A stretch of DNA of 64,000 bases from NCBI RefSeq assembly GCF_042650605.1, contig NZ_JBHSBN010000002.1, forward strand, positions 522,510 to 586,509, read 5' to 3'. A program made the position numbers and the translations under genes. Numbering within the stretch: the first letter of the stretch is position 1; every line of letters begins with the position of its first letter. Source of the DNA: Micromonospora_J zhanjiangensis. GTDB taxonomy: Bacteria; Actinomycetota; Actinomycetes; Mycobacteriales; Micromonosporaceae. Positions 50,242 to 58,329 of the stretch are shown here, piece after piece. A model generated the notes under the pieces. That model worked only from the letters and a program-made list of their open reading frames with translations. It searched no databases and was not told the origin of the DNA.

Positions 50242-51108
50242 TCAGCGGGTCGGTCGGTCGCGCCGGTCCGCTCGGGGTGGCGCGGACAGCGTGCTCCGGC
50301 CGCGCAGGCCGACCGGGTCGTACGCTGGCTGCTCGGTTGCCCGGGCGGCCTGCCGCGCCTCGAGGTAGGCCGGGCCGGTGAGGTCCTCGGTGGAGGGGGC
50401 GAGCATCAGCGCGTACGCCAGTCCGATGCCGACCACGATGACCGCCAGCACGATCGGGACCAGCAGGGTGCTCACGGTGGCGCCCTCGGTGGGGCCCGCG
50501 ACCGGCCGCAGCCGGACCGACATCGCCGTCATGCCGGTGAAGTGCATGCCGTTCACGGCGATTCCCATCACCAGCGCGGACCCGGCGACGGCCAGCGGGC
50601 GGCGGACCGTCATCGCCAACCAGAGCGCGGCGACGGCGGCCACCACGGCGATCAGCACCGACAGCACGACCCGCACCCGGTCGTAGCCGATGTCGCCGCT
50701 CAGGCGCATGGCCGCCATGCCGGTGTAGTGCATTCCGGCCACGCCCAGGCCGGTGATCAGACCACCGGTCAGCAGCCGGACGGCGCCGGCCCGCAGCCCG
50801 ACCACGGCCAGGCCGACGGCCACCGCGGCGACCGCGATGACGGCGCTGGCCAGGGTGAGTCCGACGTCGTACCGCAGGACGGCGCCGTCGACCGCGAAGC
50901 CGAGCATCGCCATGAAGTGCATCGACCAGATGGCCGTCCCGCCGAGCGCGAACGAGGCCAGCGCCAGCCACCAGACGCGCTGCCGGGTGGTCGAGGCGGC
51001 CCGGAGCCGGATCGCGCAGGTCAGCCCGAGCAGCGAGCCGAAGACGGACAGTGCGTAGCTCAGGACCGGGGTGATCCAGCCGTACGCGAAGTGGTGTACG
51101 TGAGCCAT
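50242..51108 (-). CDS. MHYT-domain membrane sensor protein
   Basis: 288 residues with seven membrane helices. Three MHYT-type motifs are visible at regular spacing: IWSMHFMAMLGF, AGMHYTGMAAM and NGMHFTGMTAM, with Met and His residues thought to bind copper or a diatomic gas. Unlike many MHYT proteins it has no GGDEF/EAL output domain, only a 60-residue basic tail. It is a single gene, and its location beside the redox cluster is suggestive but unproven. Confidence 0.9.
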   Translation of the reverse strand: MAHVHHFAYGWITPVLSYALSVFGSLLGLTCAIRLRAASTTRQRVWWLALASFALGGTAIWSMHFMAMLGFAVDGAVLRYDVGLTLASAVIAVAAVAVGLAVVGLRAGAVRLLTGGLITGLGVAGMHYTGMAAMRLSGDIGYDRVRVVLSVLIAVVAAVAALWLAMTVRRPLAVAGSALVMGIAVNGMHFTGMTAMSVRLRPVAGPTEGATVSTLLVPIVLAVIVVGIGLAYALMLAPSTEDLTGPAYLEARQAARATEQPAYDPVGLRGRSTLSAPPRADRRDRPTR

Positions 51109-51282
51109 GGAGCCTCTCCCGGTCGTGAAGTCGGAACGGGACCGCCCTCGGCGGTCCCGTCGACAGGACCAGTCAAGCCTAACCGATCTTCAGGTTGCCT
51201 GGTTGTGGGCTGTGCACCCGTGGGCTGCGGGCCACCGGGTGGCCCGTCGGGCCGGTCGGCGGTCACGAACCTGCCCGGTCCG

Positions 51283-52224
51283 TCAGCCTCGGCGGCGCCG
51301 TGCCGTCAGATCCGCGGCCGCGGTCCCCCATCGCGGATGGAGGAAGGTGAAGCCCGCGTCCGTGAGCCGCCCCGGCGTCACCCGCCGGCTCTTGCGCAGC
51401 AGTTCGGTGTCCGACCGGATCACGAAGGCGCCGAGTTCGGCCATCCATCCGGTGGCCGGCAGGCCGAGCGGCATCCGCCAGGCCGAGCGCAACTCCCGCA
51501 TGAACTCCCGTTGGGGCAACGGGTGGGGTGCGGCCAGGTTCACCGCCCCGGCGACGTCGTCGCGTTCGATCAGAAACCGAATGGCGCGGGTGAAGTCCCG
51601 CTCGTGGATCCAGGAGACGTACTGTTCACCACCGGCGACCGGTCCGCCGAGTCCGAGCCGTGCGAGCCAGCTCAGTACGTCGAACACGCCACCACGGTCG
51701 GGGCTCATCACCATGGCCGCCCGCAGCGCGACCTTGCGGGTGCCGGGGGTCGCCGCCCGTTCCTGCGCGGCCTCCCAGTTCTTGGCGATCTCGACGCTGT
51801 ACGCCCAGTACCCGGGAACGCCGTGCTCGCCGCCGCCGATCAGACCGTCGTACTCGTCGTTGGCCGCGTCGAAGCGGTGCGCATAGATCGTCGCGGTGCT
51901 CATCTGCAGCCAGACCCTGGGTGGCCGGGCGGCTTCGGCGATGGCCTCGCCGACCACCCTCGCCGACTCGACCCGTGAGCTCATCATGGCTTCGAGGTTC
52001 TCCGCGGTGTACCGGCAGCTCACGCTGCGTCCCGCGAGGTTGATGACGACGTCGCTCCCGTCGACGTGCCCGATCCAGTCGCCGAGCGTGCGACCATCCC
52101 AGTGAACCTGGCGCTCCCCTCTCGGTGAGCGTGTCAACAGCACCACATCGTGACCCTCCGCTGTCAACGTCCGATCCAGAATTCTGCCGATCTGCCCGGT
52201 CCCGCCGGGAATGACGACCTTCAC
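51283..52224 (-). CDS. TIGR01777-family epimerase (NAD(P)-dependent, DUF1731)
   Basis: 313 residues. It begins VKVVIPGGTGQIGRIL, the nucleotide loop; DVVINLAGRSVSCRYTAENLEAMMSSRVESARVVGEAI is diagnostic of the TIGR01777 group. The C-terminal DUF1731 segment is SRRVTPGRLTDAGFTFLHPRWGTA. The start is GTG 52224, after GAGGGAG; the longer ATG form is not supported. The physiological substrate of the family is not settled. Confidence 0.92.
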   Translation of the reverse strand: MKVVIPGGTGQIGRILDRTLTAEGHDVVLLTRSPRGERQVHWDGRTLGDWIGHVDGSDVVINLAGRSVSCRYTAENLEAMMSSRVESARVVGEAIAEAARPPRVWLQMSTATIYAHRFDAANDEYDGLIGGGEHGVPGYWAYSVEIAKNWEAAQERAATPGTRKVALRAAMVMSPDRGGVFDVLSWLARLGLGGPVAGGEQYVSWIHERDFTRAIRFLIERDDVAGAVNLAAPHPLPQREFMRELRSAWRMPLGLPATGWMAELGAFVIRSDTELLRKSRRVTPGRLTDAGFTFLHPRWGTAAADLTARRRRG

Positions 52225-52334
52225 GGTCTCCCTCGTTCGACGCCGTCGCTGAACCTGCTCGATGAGGTGAGCGTACGGCGAGGCGACCGCGGCAAACCCG
52301 GGCAACGTCGCGGCGTAGAGCGCGGTTGCGCACC

Positions 52335-52363
52335 GGCGCGGGGTGGACCAGCCACCCCGCGCC
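52335..52363. terminator. Terminator after the lectin gene
   Basis: A 12-bp perfect inverted repeat (GGCGCGGGGTGG and its complement) with a 5-nt loop lies 13 bp beyond the lectin stop on the minus strand. Confidence 0.65.
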
Positions 52364-52375
52364 GCCCCCCCCGGG

Positions 52376-52912
52376 TCAGGACGTCCAGCGCCAGAGCCAT
52401 TTCTGGCTGGTCAGGTTGTCGTTGCAGCCGTTCAGCCCGACCGGCGTGCCCGCGGCGTACGAGCGCAGGTCCAGGCACATCCGGTTGCCGCTGCCGGCGC
52501 TTGCGATCTTGTAGTCGAGGATGGTCCACCGCTGACTGGCCAGCCCCGAGTTGCAGTAGTTGAGGATCACCTGCGAGCCCTGGGCGTACGAGCGCAGGTC
52601 CCAGCACTGGGTGTAGCCGCTGGACGCGGACGCGATCGTGCAGTCCGCGTTCGTCCCGGCGCAGTTCCACCACCATGCCTGGCTGGTCGCGGCCCGGTTG
52701 CAGTAGTACAGCCCCACGGTCGTGCCCGGCGCGTTCGACCCGATGTCGAGGCACTGGCCCCAGTTGGTCGCCCGCGGGGTCATGTTGTGGTTGCCCGCCG
52801 CGGCCCGGGCGGGCCCGGCCGCGAGCGCCACCGACGCCAGCAGGACGACCACCGCGGCGGCGACCCGGACGAGGGCGGGCCGGACCCGGCTCCGCCTGAT
52901 CCCGTCGTACAT
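52376..52912 (-). CDS. Secreted ricin-type beta-trefoil lectin-domain protein
   Basis: 178 residues. Signal peptide (VRVAAAVVVLLASVALAAGPARAAAG) and one beta-trefoil with three repeats: CLDIG...QAWWW, CWDLRS...QRWTI and CLDLRS...QKWLWRW (QxW motifs). Usually such modules bind carbohydrate and are fused to glycosidases; here the module stands alone. ATG 52912 follows AGGGAG. It may bind plant polysaccharide or cell-wall glycans. Confidence 0.87.
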   Translation of the reverse strand: MYDGIRRSRVRPALVRVAAAVVVLLASVALAAGPARAAAGNHNMTPRATNWGQCLDIGSNAPGTTVGLYYCNRAATSQAWWWNCAGTNADCTIASASSGYTQCWDLRSYAQGSQVILNYCNSGLASQRWTILDYKIASAGSGNRMCLDLRSYAAGTPVGLNGCNDNLTSQKWLWRWTS

Positions 52913-53111
52913 CTTCTGCTCCCTGTCTCGACAACGGAGTGCCATGCCGACCGACGGTAGGGAGTGGACCTTTCAGAGCCCTTTCACGCCAGGTCAGGGG
53001 CCGCCGCGGCGGTCGACTGCCGCCCCCGTTCTGCGGTGCCGGCCGGCCGTCACTAGGCTTCGATCGACATCGGTCGACCGGATTCCGACGAAGGGACGGC
53101 CAGCTTTGATC

Positions 53112-53516
53112 ATGGCTCTGTTGCTCGACCTCGCCAACATCGTGGGCGGTTTCCTGCTCGCGGTGGCGCTGCTGCGCCGGTTGCCGCGGGTGGGGGACGA
53201 CCTCGGCCGGTTCGCCGGCCGGATCGCGGCGTTCGGCTGGGTGGTCGGCGTCGTCGCGCTGGTGACCGGCGGGTACTACCTGATCGTCCACCTGGTCTCC
53301 GGGCCCCGGGTGTTCCACTTCGAGGTGGTCGGGATCGCGGTGGGCGTCGCCCTGCTGTGGGACCGGCTCACCGGACGGGCCGCCCCCCGGGCCGACGACC
53401 CGGGTGCGGGTCGGCCGCTCGACCGGGGCGCGACCGGTCCGGCGTTGCTGCTATCGATCTTCGGTCTGATCGCGATCGTGGTGGGCATCCAGGGGCTGTT
53501 CACCCCGGACGGGTGA
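53112..53516 (+). CDS. Small four-helix membrane protein
   Basis: 134 residues: LLLDLANIVGGFLLAVALL, FAGRIAAFGWVVGVVALVTGGYYLIVHLV, FEVVGIAVGVALLWDRL and ALLLSIFGLIAIVVGIQGLF. No family recognised. The ATG at 53112 follows a weak GGACGG region. Convergent with the PPOX-like gene, 23 bp apart. Confidence 0.65.
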   Translation: MALLLDLANIVGGFLLAVALLRRLPRVGDDLGRFAGRIAAFGWVVGVVALVTGGYYLIVHLVSGPRVFHFEVVGIAVGVALLWDRLTGRAAPRADDPGAGRPLDRGATGPALLLSIFGLIAIVVGIQGLFTPDG

Positions 53517-53539
53517 GCCGGCGGGCCGGCCCCGGTCGG

Positions 53540-54163
53540 TCAGTGCCCGCCGGGGCCGGGCACGGGCACGGGCGTCGGGGTCGGGGTCGGCGGGAGCGGC
53601 AGCGGCAGCCCCGGCAGCCCGTCGATGCTGACCGCGATGTGCTCCTTCTTCGCGAAGTACGCGTCCAGCGAGGCGTCGTCCTCGCGCGCGAAGCGCTTGC
53701 CGTGCAGGTCCCGGTCCTCGTCGTAGGTCATCAGCGGCACGGCGTAGCCGCAGGTGTCCCGGATCAGCTCGGCGCGGACGACGATGATCGCCCGCAGGCC
53801 GTGCCGGTCGGTGTCGATGTCCGGGAAGTGGACGACCAGGTCCGCCCAGCGGGGATCGTCCCGGAACACGGGGGTGCCCCGCCCGTGCACCCGGACGATG
53901 TTCGGCGGGCCCCGGAACGCGCACCACATCAGCGTGATCCGGCCGTTCTCCCGCAGGTGGGCGACGGTCTCGGCGTTGCTGCCCGCGAAGTCGAGGTAGG
54001 CCACCGTGTGCTCGTCGAGGACGGCCAGGGAGCCGCTCAGTCCCTTGGGTGAGAGGTTGACCGTGCCGTCGGGGGACAGCGGCGCGGTGGCCGTGAAGAA
54101 GATCGGCTGTGCCTCGATGAAGTCACGCAGCCGGCCGTCGATACGCTCGTACGTCTTTCCCAT
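53540..54163 (-). CDS. Pyridoxamine 5'-phosphate oxidase-family protein
   Basis: 207 residues. IFFTATAPLSPDGTVNLSPKG, VAYLDFAGSNAETVAHLRENGRITLMWCAF and NIVRVHGRG are typical of a widely distributed PPOX-like subgroup of FMN/F420-binding proteins. The last 20 residues are a Pro-Thr tail (PTPTPTPVPVPGPGGH), which is not part of the fold. The function is unknown. A second, distant PPOX-like gene lies at 5087. Confidence 0.83.
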   Translation of the reverse strand: MGKTYERIDGRLRDFIEAQPIFFTATAPLSPDGTVNLSPKGLSGSLAVLDEHTVAYLDFAGSNAETVAHLRENGRITLMWCAFRGPPNIVRVHGRGTPVFRDDPRWADLVVHFPDIDTDRHGLRAIIVVRAELIRDTCGYAVPLMTYDEDRDLHGKRFAREDDASLDAYFAKKEHIAVSIDGLPGLPLPLPPTPTPTPVPVPGPGGH

Positions 54164-54293
54164 GACCCCATCCTCGCCGCCGGCGGTCGGTCGGGTCACC
54201 CCGCGTCCCACCGTCCGACCGCCTACCCATGCCGCCGGGACCGGATCGCCGATCCGGCGTACGGCGGGCCCGGTCGTCCGTAACGTGGGCGGG

Positions 54294-55457
54294 GTGAGCG
54301 AGGTTCGCGTACCGCGGCGGCTGTTGCTGGCCGGGGCCGGGTCCGCCGTGGCGGCGGCCCTGACCGGGTGCGGCGCGACCGCCGCCACGAAACGCCCGGC
54401 CGGTACGGCGCCGTCGTCCCCGGCCGGTGCGGACGCCGCGCTGCGGCGCAAGATCGCGAGCCTGCTGGTGGTCGGCTTCCGCGGCGAGCGGGTGACCCCG
54501 AACGACTGGATCGTCACCGCGCTGCGGGACGGCCTCGGCGGGGTGATCCTCTTCGACCAGGACCTGGAGACGAAGACGGTCCGCAACATCAGCTCGCCGC
54601 CGCAGGTGACGGCCCTGGTGAAGTCGCTCCGCGAAGCCTCCAGCCCGCGACTGATCGTCTCCGTCGACCAGGAGGGCGGGCAGACCTCCCGGCTCAATCC
54701 CGGCAACGGCTTCCCGGCCACCCGGTCCGAGGCGGAGATCGGCGCGGCGAACTCACCGGCCACCACCCGCGGCTGGGCGCAGGGCCTGGTCCGCGACCTG
54801 AACTCGATCGGCATGACGCTCAACTACGCCCCGGTCGTCGACCTCGACGTCGACCCGAACAGTCCCGCCGTCGGCAAGCTCGGCCGCAGCTTCTCGGCCG
54901 ATCCCGACGTGGTGGTCGGCAACGCGACCGAGGAGATCCAGGCCCATCGGGCCGGCCGGGTCAAGACCGTCATCAAACACTTCCCGGGCCTGGGCAGCGC
55001 GACCGGGAACACCGACTTCGACGTCGTCGACGTCAGTTCCACCTGGCAGGCGCGGGAGCTGGAGCCGTTCCAGCGGTTGATCGCGGCCGGGGTGGTCGAC
55101 TCCGTGATGGTCGCGCACATCCTCAACACCCAGCTCGACCCGAAGCTCCCGACGTCCCTGTCGCCGGCGGTGGTCACCGACCTGCTGCGCGGCCGGTTGG
55201 GCTGGAAGGGACCGGTGGTCAGCGACGACATGCAGGCCGCCGCGATCACCCGCCGGTACGGCGTCGACGACGCCGTGGCCCTGGCCCTGGCGGCCGGCGT
55301 CGACCTGCTCGTCTTCGCCAACCAGCAGGTGTACGACGACACCGTGTTCACCCGCACCGTGGACAACGTCGTCAACCTGGTCCGGTCGGGCCGGCTCACC
55401 GAGGCCCGGATCGACGAGTCCGTCGCCCGGGTCGACACCCTCCGCCCATCCGGCTGA
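54294..55457 (+). CDS. GH3-family lipoprotein (NagZ-like, but without the NagZ His)
   Basis: 387 residues. A lipoprotein signal (RRLLLAGAGSAVAAALTGC lipobox) is followed by a GH3 N-terminal barrel. GGVILFDQDLET, SVDQEGGQTSRLNPGNGFP, NYAPVVDLDVDPNSP, KHFPGLGSATGNTDFD and SDDMQAAAITRRYG (nucleophile in SDDM at 310-313) are all there. NagZ enzymes have D-S-H after KHFPGHG as acid-base dyad; here the corresponding residues are N-T-D. It is thus a GH3 subgroup whose substrate may differ from the beta-N-acetylglucosaminides of NagZ. A GTG start is assumed; 54285 is possible. Confidence 0.87.
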   Translation: MSEVRVPRRLLLAGAGSAVAAALTGCGATAATKRPAGTAPSSPAGADAALRRKIASLLVVGFRGERVTPNDWIVTALRDGLGGVILFDQDLETKTVRNISSPPQVTALVKSLREASSPRLIVSVDQEGGQTSRLNPGNGFPATRSEAEIGAANSPATTRGWAQGLVRDLNSIGMTLNYAPVVDLDVDPNSPAVGKLGRSFSADPDVVVGNATEEIQAHRAGRVKTVIKHFPGLGSATGNTDFDVVDVSSTWQARELEPFQRLIAAGVVDSVMVAHILNTQLDPKLPTSLSPAVVTDLLRGRLGWKGPVVSDDMQAAAITRRYGVDDAVALALAAGVDLLVFANQQVYDDTVFTRTVDNVVNLVRSGRLTEARIDESVARVDTLRPSG

Positions 55458-55462
55458 ACGGG

Positions 55463-56803
55463 TCACCGGTCAGGGCCGATGGTGACCACGCGGGCCCAGT
55501 CCGGCGGGTGGTCCGGCACGTGGTCCGGGTCGTCCTCGTCCCAGGACGAGGACGACCGGCCCCGGGGGAAGAGGCCCACCACCGTCCGGCACGGCGGACG
55601 GCGGTCCGGCCAGGGCGTCTGCCCGTCGGTGAGGACCACCACGACGTCCGGCCGGGTCCGCAGCGCCCGGGCGAAGCCGGTACGCAGGTCCGTGCCACCG
55701 CCGCCGACCAACGGGATTCCCTCGGCGCGGCACAGCCGGCGCGCGGCCCCGGCGGCGACGTCGCAGGACAGCACGCTGACCAGGTCCCGCCGGCCGCCCA
55801 GGGCCCGGCCGATGGCCGCCACCTCCAGCAGGGCGCTGCCCAACTCGGCGTCGCTGACCGAGCCGGACGTGTCGACGACCACGCAGACCCGCGGCGGCCG
55901 CCGGCGCAACGCCGGCAGGACCACCCCGGGCAGCCCGGCGGACCGGCGCGCCGGCCGGCCGTACGTGTAGTCCTCGCCCGCGCCGCCGGTGGTGGCCGCC
56001 GACCGGACCGCCGCCCCGAGCAGGTCCCGCCACGGCTGCGGCGGGTGGAACGCCTCCTGGGCCCAGCGTCGCCAGCCCTGCGGTACGTCGCCGGGCCGGC
56101 CGGTGATGCCCCGCGCGACCCGGAACCGGACCGCGTCCCGTTCCTGCGGACTGAGCCCGTGCGCGCCGTCCGGACCGAGGTCCCACTCCCGGTCCAGCCC
56201 GTCGGCGCCGCTGCCGCAGTCCAGCCAGACGAAGTCCTGGGTGTACGGCCCGAGCTGGAACTGGCGCAGGTAGTCCTCCATCAGCCCGTCCCTCGCCAGG
56301 CCGAGTCGTTCCGGGTCGACGCAGCCGTCGGGGCGGGCCAGCCCGTCGCCGTACGCGTCGTCGTTGATCTCGCAGTCGGCGGCGATGTTGATCCGCAGCC
56401 GGTCACCCCGGCCGGTCAGGCCGCGCTCCTTGGCCACCCGGTCGCCCCGGCCGTGATGGTCGCGCAGCAGATGGGACACCTCGTGCACCCACACGCCGGC
56501 CAACTCCTCGACGGGGGTGCGGTCGACGAACGCGGGGGAGACGTAGCACCGCCAGTGCCGGTCCACGGCCATCGTGGGCACCCGTCGCGACGGCACCGGG
56601 TGCAGCGCGAACAGCGCGGTGGCCAGGTAGGGCCGGGCCCGGGCGGCCTGCAGCCGAGCGGTGTAGAGCTTGTCCCGGTCCAACGCCACGGCCGCGGTGG
56701 TCGCCGACCTGGCGGTCGGCCGTCGGGTCTCGGGGCAGCCGACCGGCCGGCTCGTGGCCGACTGCGGTGCGATCGGCGTGCCTGCCGGCTGGGGTGCCGT
56801 CAT
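55463..56803 (-). CDS. vWA-domain protein with DUF2201 zincin-like domain
   Basis: 446 residues. The N-terminal DUF2201 domain contains VWVHEVSHLLRDHHGR (HExxH zinc motif), and the C-terminal half is a von Willebrand A-like domain with CVVVDTSGSVSDAELGSAL (MIDAS DxSxS) and VVVLTDGQTPWP. This combination is typically the partner of a MoxR ATPase, which here overlaps it by 4 bp. MoxR-vWA pairs act as chaperones that insert metals or remodel client complexes. The client here is unknown; the genes at 58330 and 60024 are candidates. Confidence 0.88.
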   Translation of the reverse strand: MTAPQPAGTPIAPQSATSRPVGCPETRRPTARSATTAAVALDRDKLYTARLQAARARPYLATALFALHPVPSRRVPTMAVDRHWRCYVSPAFVDRTPVEELAGVWVHEVSHLLRDHHGRGDRVAKERGLTGRGDRLRINIAADCEINDDAYGDGLARPDGCVDPERLGLARDGLMEDYLRQFQLGPYTQDFVWLDCGSGADGLDREWDLGPDGAHGLSPQERDAVRFRVARGITGRPGDVPQGWRRWAQEAFHPPQPWRDLLGAAVRSAATTGGAGEDYTYGRPARRSAGLPGVVLPALRRRPPRVCVVVDTSGSVSDAELGSALLEVAAIGRALGGRRDLVSVLSCDVAAGAARRLCRAEGIPLVGGGGTDLRTGFARALRTRPDVVVVLTDGQTPWPDRRPPCRTVVGLFPRGRSSSSWDEDDPDHVPDHPPDWARVVTIGPDR

Positions 56804-58143
56804 CGGGTGGCACCGGCGGCGAGCGCGACCCGGGTGGTCGCCTCGTCGGCCCGCCGGCTCAGCCGCACCGCCCCGGCGAGCTTCTCGATCGCCGGCGGGA
56901 CGTCCCAGTCGTCCCGGCGCAGCGCGGCCAGGGTGCTGGCCGGCACCACCACCAGATCCGGCGCCCCGGTCTCCGCCGCCCGGGCCAGCAGCGCCCAGGC
57001 CGCGTCCCAGCGGGACCGCTCGGGGCGCGCGCGGACCGCCGCCACCACCCCGTCGAGTACGGCCTGGCGCAGGTCGCCCCGCTCGGGCAACTCGGCCGTC
57101 GCCGGATCGGCCAGCAGGTCCTCCGGATCGGGCAGGTCCATCCGGTCCAGGCTGGCCAGCAACTCCAACCCCGGCCCGTCGCCCACCGTGCCGCGGACCA
57201 GCATGGACAGCACCTCCCGGGAGGTGCCGGCCGCGGTGGCGAAGGCGATCAGCCGCAGCGTCATCTCCCAACTGCGCGGCGACGGCCACGGCCCGCCCCG
57301 CCGGGCCTCATTGTCCGGCAACCGGTGCACCAGGGTGGGCCGGGCGGTCAGCAGGCCGCACACGGCCCGGCGGGCGTACGCCACCGCTCCGGTCAACCGG
57401 TCCGGAGACAACCGGGGCAGCGCGGCCCGGGGCCAGGTGCCGCCGAGGCCGCGGACCACCACGTCGGGGTCGTGTGTCCAGCGCAGGTGCACGAACCGGT
57501 TGGCCAGCGGCGGGCTCAGCTCCCAGCCGTCGGCGGCCGAGGCGCGCGGGTTGGCGGCGGCCACGATCCGTACCCCGGGCGGCAGCCGCAGCGCGCCGAC
57601 CCGCCGCTCCAGCACCAGCCGCAGCAGGGCGGCCTGCACGGCGGGCGGGGCGGTGGACAGCTCGTCCAGGAAGAGCAGCCCACGGCCGGCCCGGACCAGG
57701 CGTACGGCCCAGTCCGGCGGGGCCATCGGCACGCCCTGGTTCGCCGGGTCGTCGCCGACCACGGGCAGGCCGGCGAAGTCGGACGGCTCGTGCACGCTGG
57801 CGATCACCGTGGTCAGCGGCAGGTCCAGGGCCGCGGCGAGCTGACCCAGGGCGGCGGTCTTGCCGATCCCCGGCTCGCCCCACAGCAGCACCGGCAGGTC
57901 GGCGGCCACCGCCAGGGTCAACGCGGCCAGTTGATCGTCCGGCCGGGGCTCGGTGGTGGTGTCACCGAGCAGGGCCAGCAGGTCGGCGGCCACGTCGAGC
58001 CGAGCGGTGGGGCGTGTTCCGTCGCCGGCGGTCGGGCCGGGAAAGGTCGTAGTGATCGGCCGGTCGTCGCCGTCCGGGCGAGGCCGGACGGCGGGCGCGG
58101 TCGTGCGGGTGGCGGTGGGCTGGTCGTACGTACGCATGGGCAT
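56800..58143 (-). CDS. MoxR-type AAA+ ATPase
   Basis: 447 residues. Walker A LLWGEPGIGKTA, Walker B GLLFLDELSTAPPAVQAALL, sensor 1 VRIVAAANP and the ALLRLVLERRVGALRLP loop identify a MoxR/AAA_5 ATPase. The first 45 or so residues are disordered. Two ATGs (58143, 58137) are possible starts. It overlaps the vWA gene. A GC-rich repeat lies in its leader. Confidence 0.92.
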   Translation of the reverse strand: MPMRTYDQPTATRTTAPAVRPRPDGDDRPITTTFPGPTAGDGTRPTARLDVAADLLALLGDTTTEPRPDDQLAALTLAVAADLPVLLWGEPGIGKTAALGQLAAALDLPLTTVIASVHEPSDFAGLPVVGDDPANQGVPMAPPDWAVRLVRAGRGLLFLDELSTAPPAVQAALLRLVLERRVGALRLPPGVRIVAAANPRASAADGWELSPPLANRFVHLRWTHDPDVVVRGLGGTWPRAALPRLSPDRLTGAVAYARRAVCGLLTARPTLVHRLPDNEARRGGPWPSPRSWEMTLRLIAFATAAGTSREVLSMLVRGTVGDGPGLELLASLDRMDLPDPEDLLADPATAELPERGDLRQAVLDGVVAAVRARPERSRWDAAWALLARAAETGAPDLVVVPASTLAALRRDDWDVPPAIEKLAGAVRLSRRADEATTRVALAAGATR

Positions 58144-58158
58144 CACCGTGGGTGTGCG

Positions 58159-58260
58159 GGGCCGGCGGCGTGCCGGCCGGGACGGGCATGGGGTTGGTGT
58201 GGGCCGGCGGCGTGCCGGCTACGACGGGCATGGGTTGGTATGGGGGCCAGCGGCGGGTCG
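58159..58260. repeat. Tandem GC-rich repeat in the leader of the MoxR gene
   Basis: A unit of about 42 bp starting GGGCCGGCGGCGTGCCGGC and ending near GGGTTGGT occurs at 58159-58200 and 58201-58241, with a degenerate third start at 58242-58260. No gene covers it convincingly. Confidence 0.55.
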
Positions 58261-58329
58261 GTCGGGATGGCGAGAGTCCGTGCGTGGGCGTGCTGACCGC
58301 TGGATGGTGGATGGGTGCCGGTTCTGACG

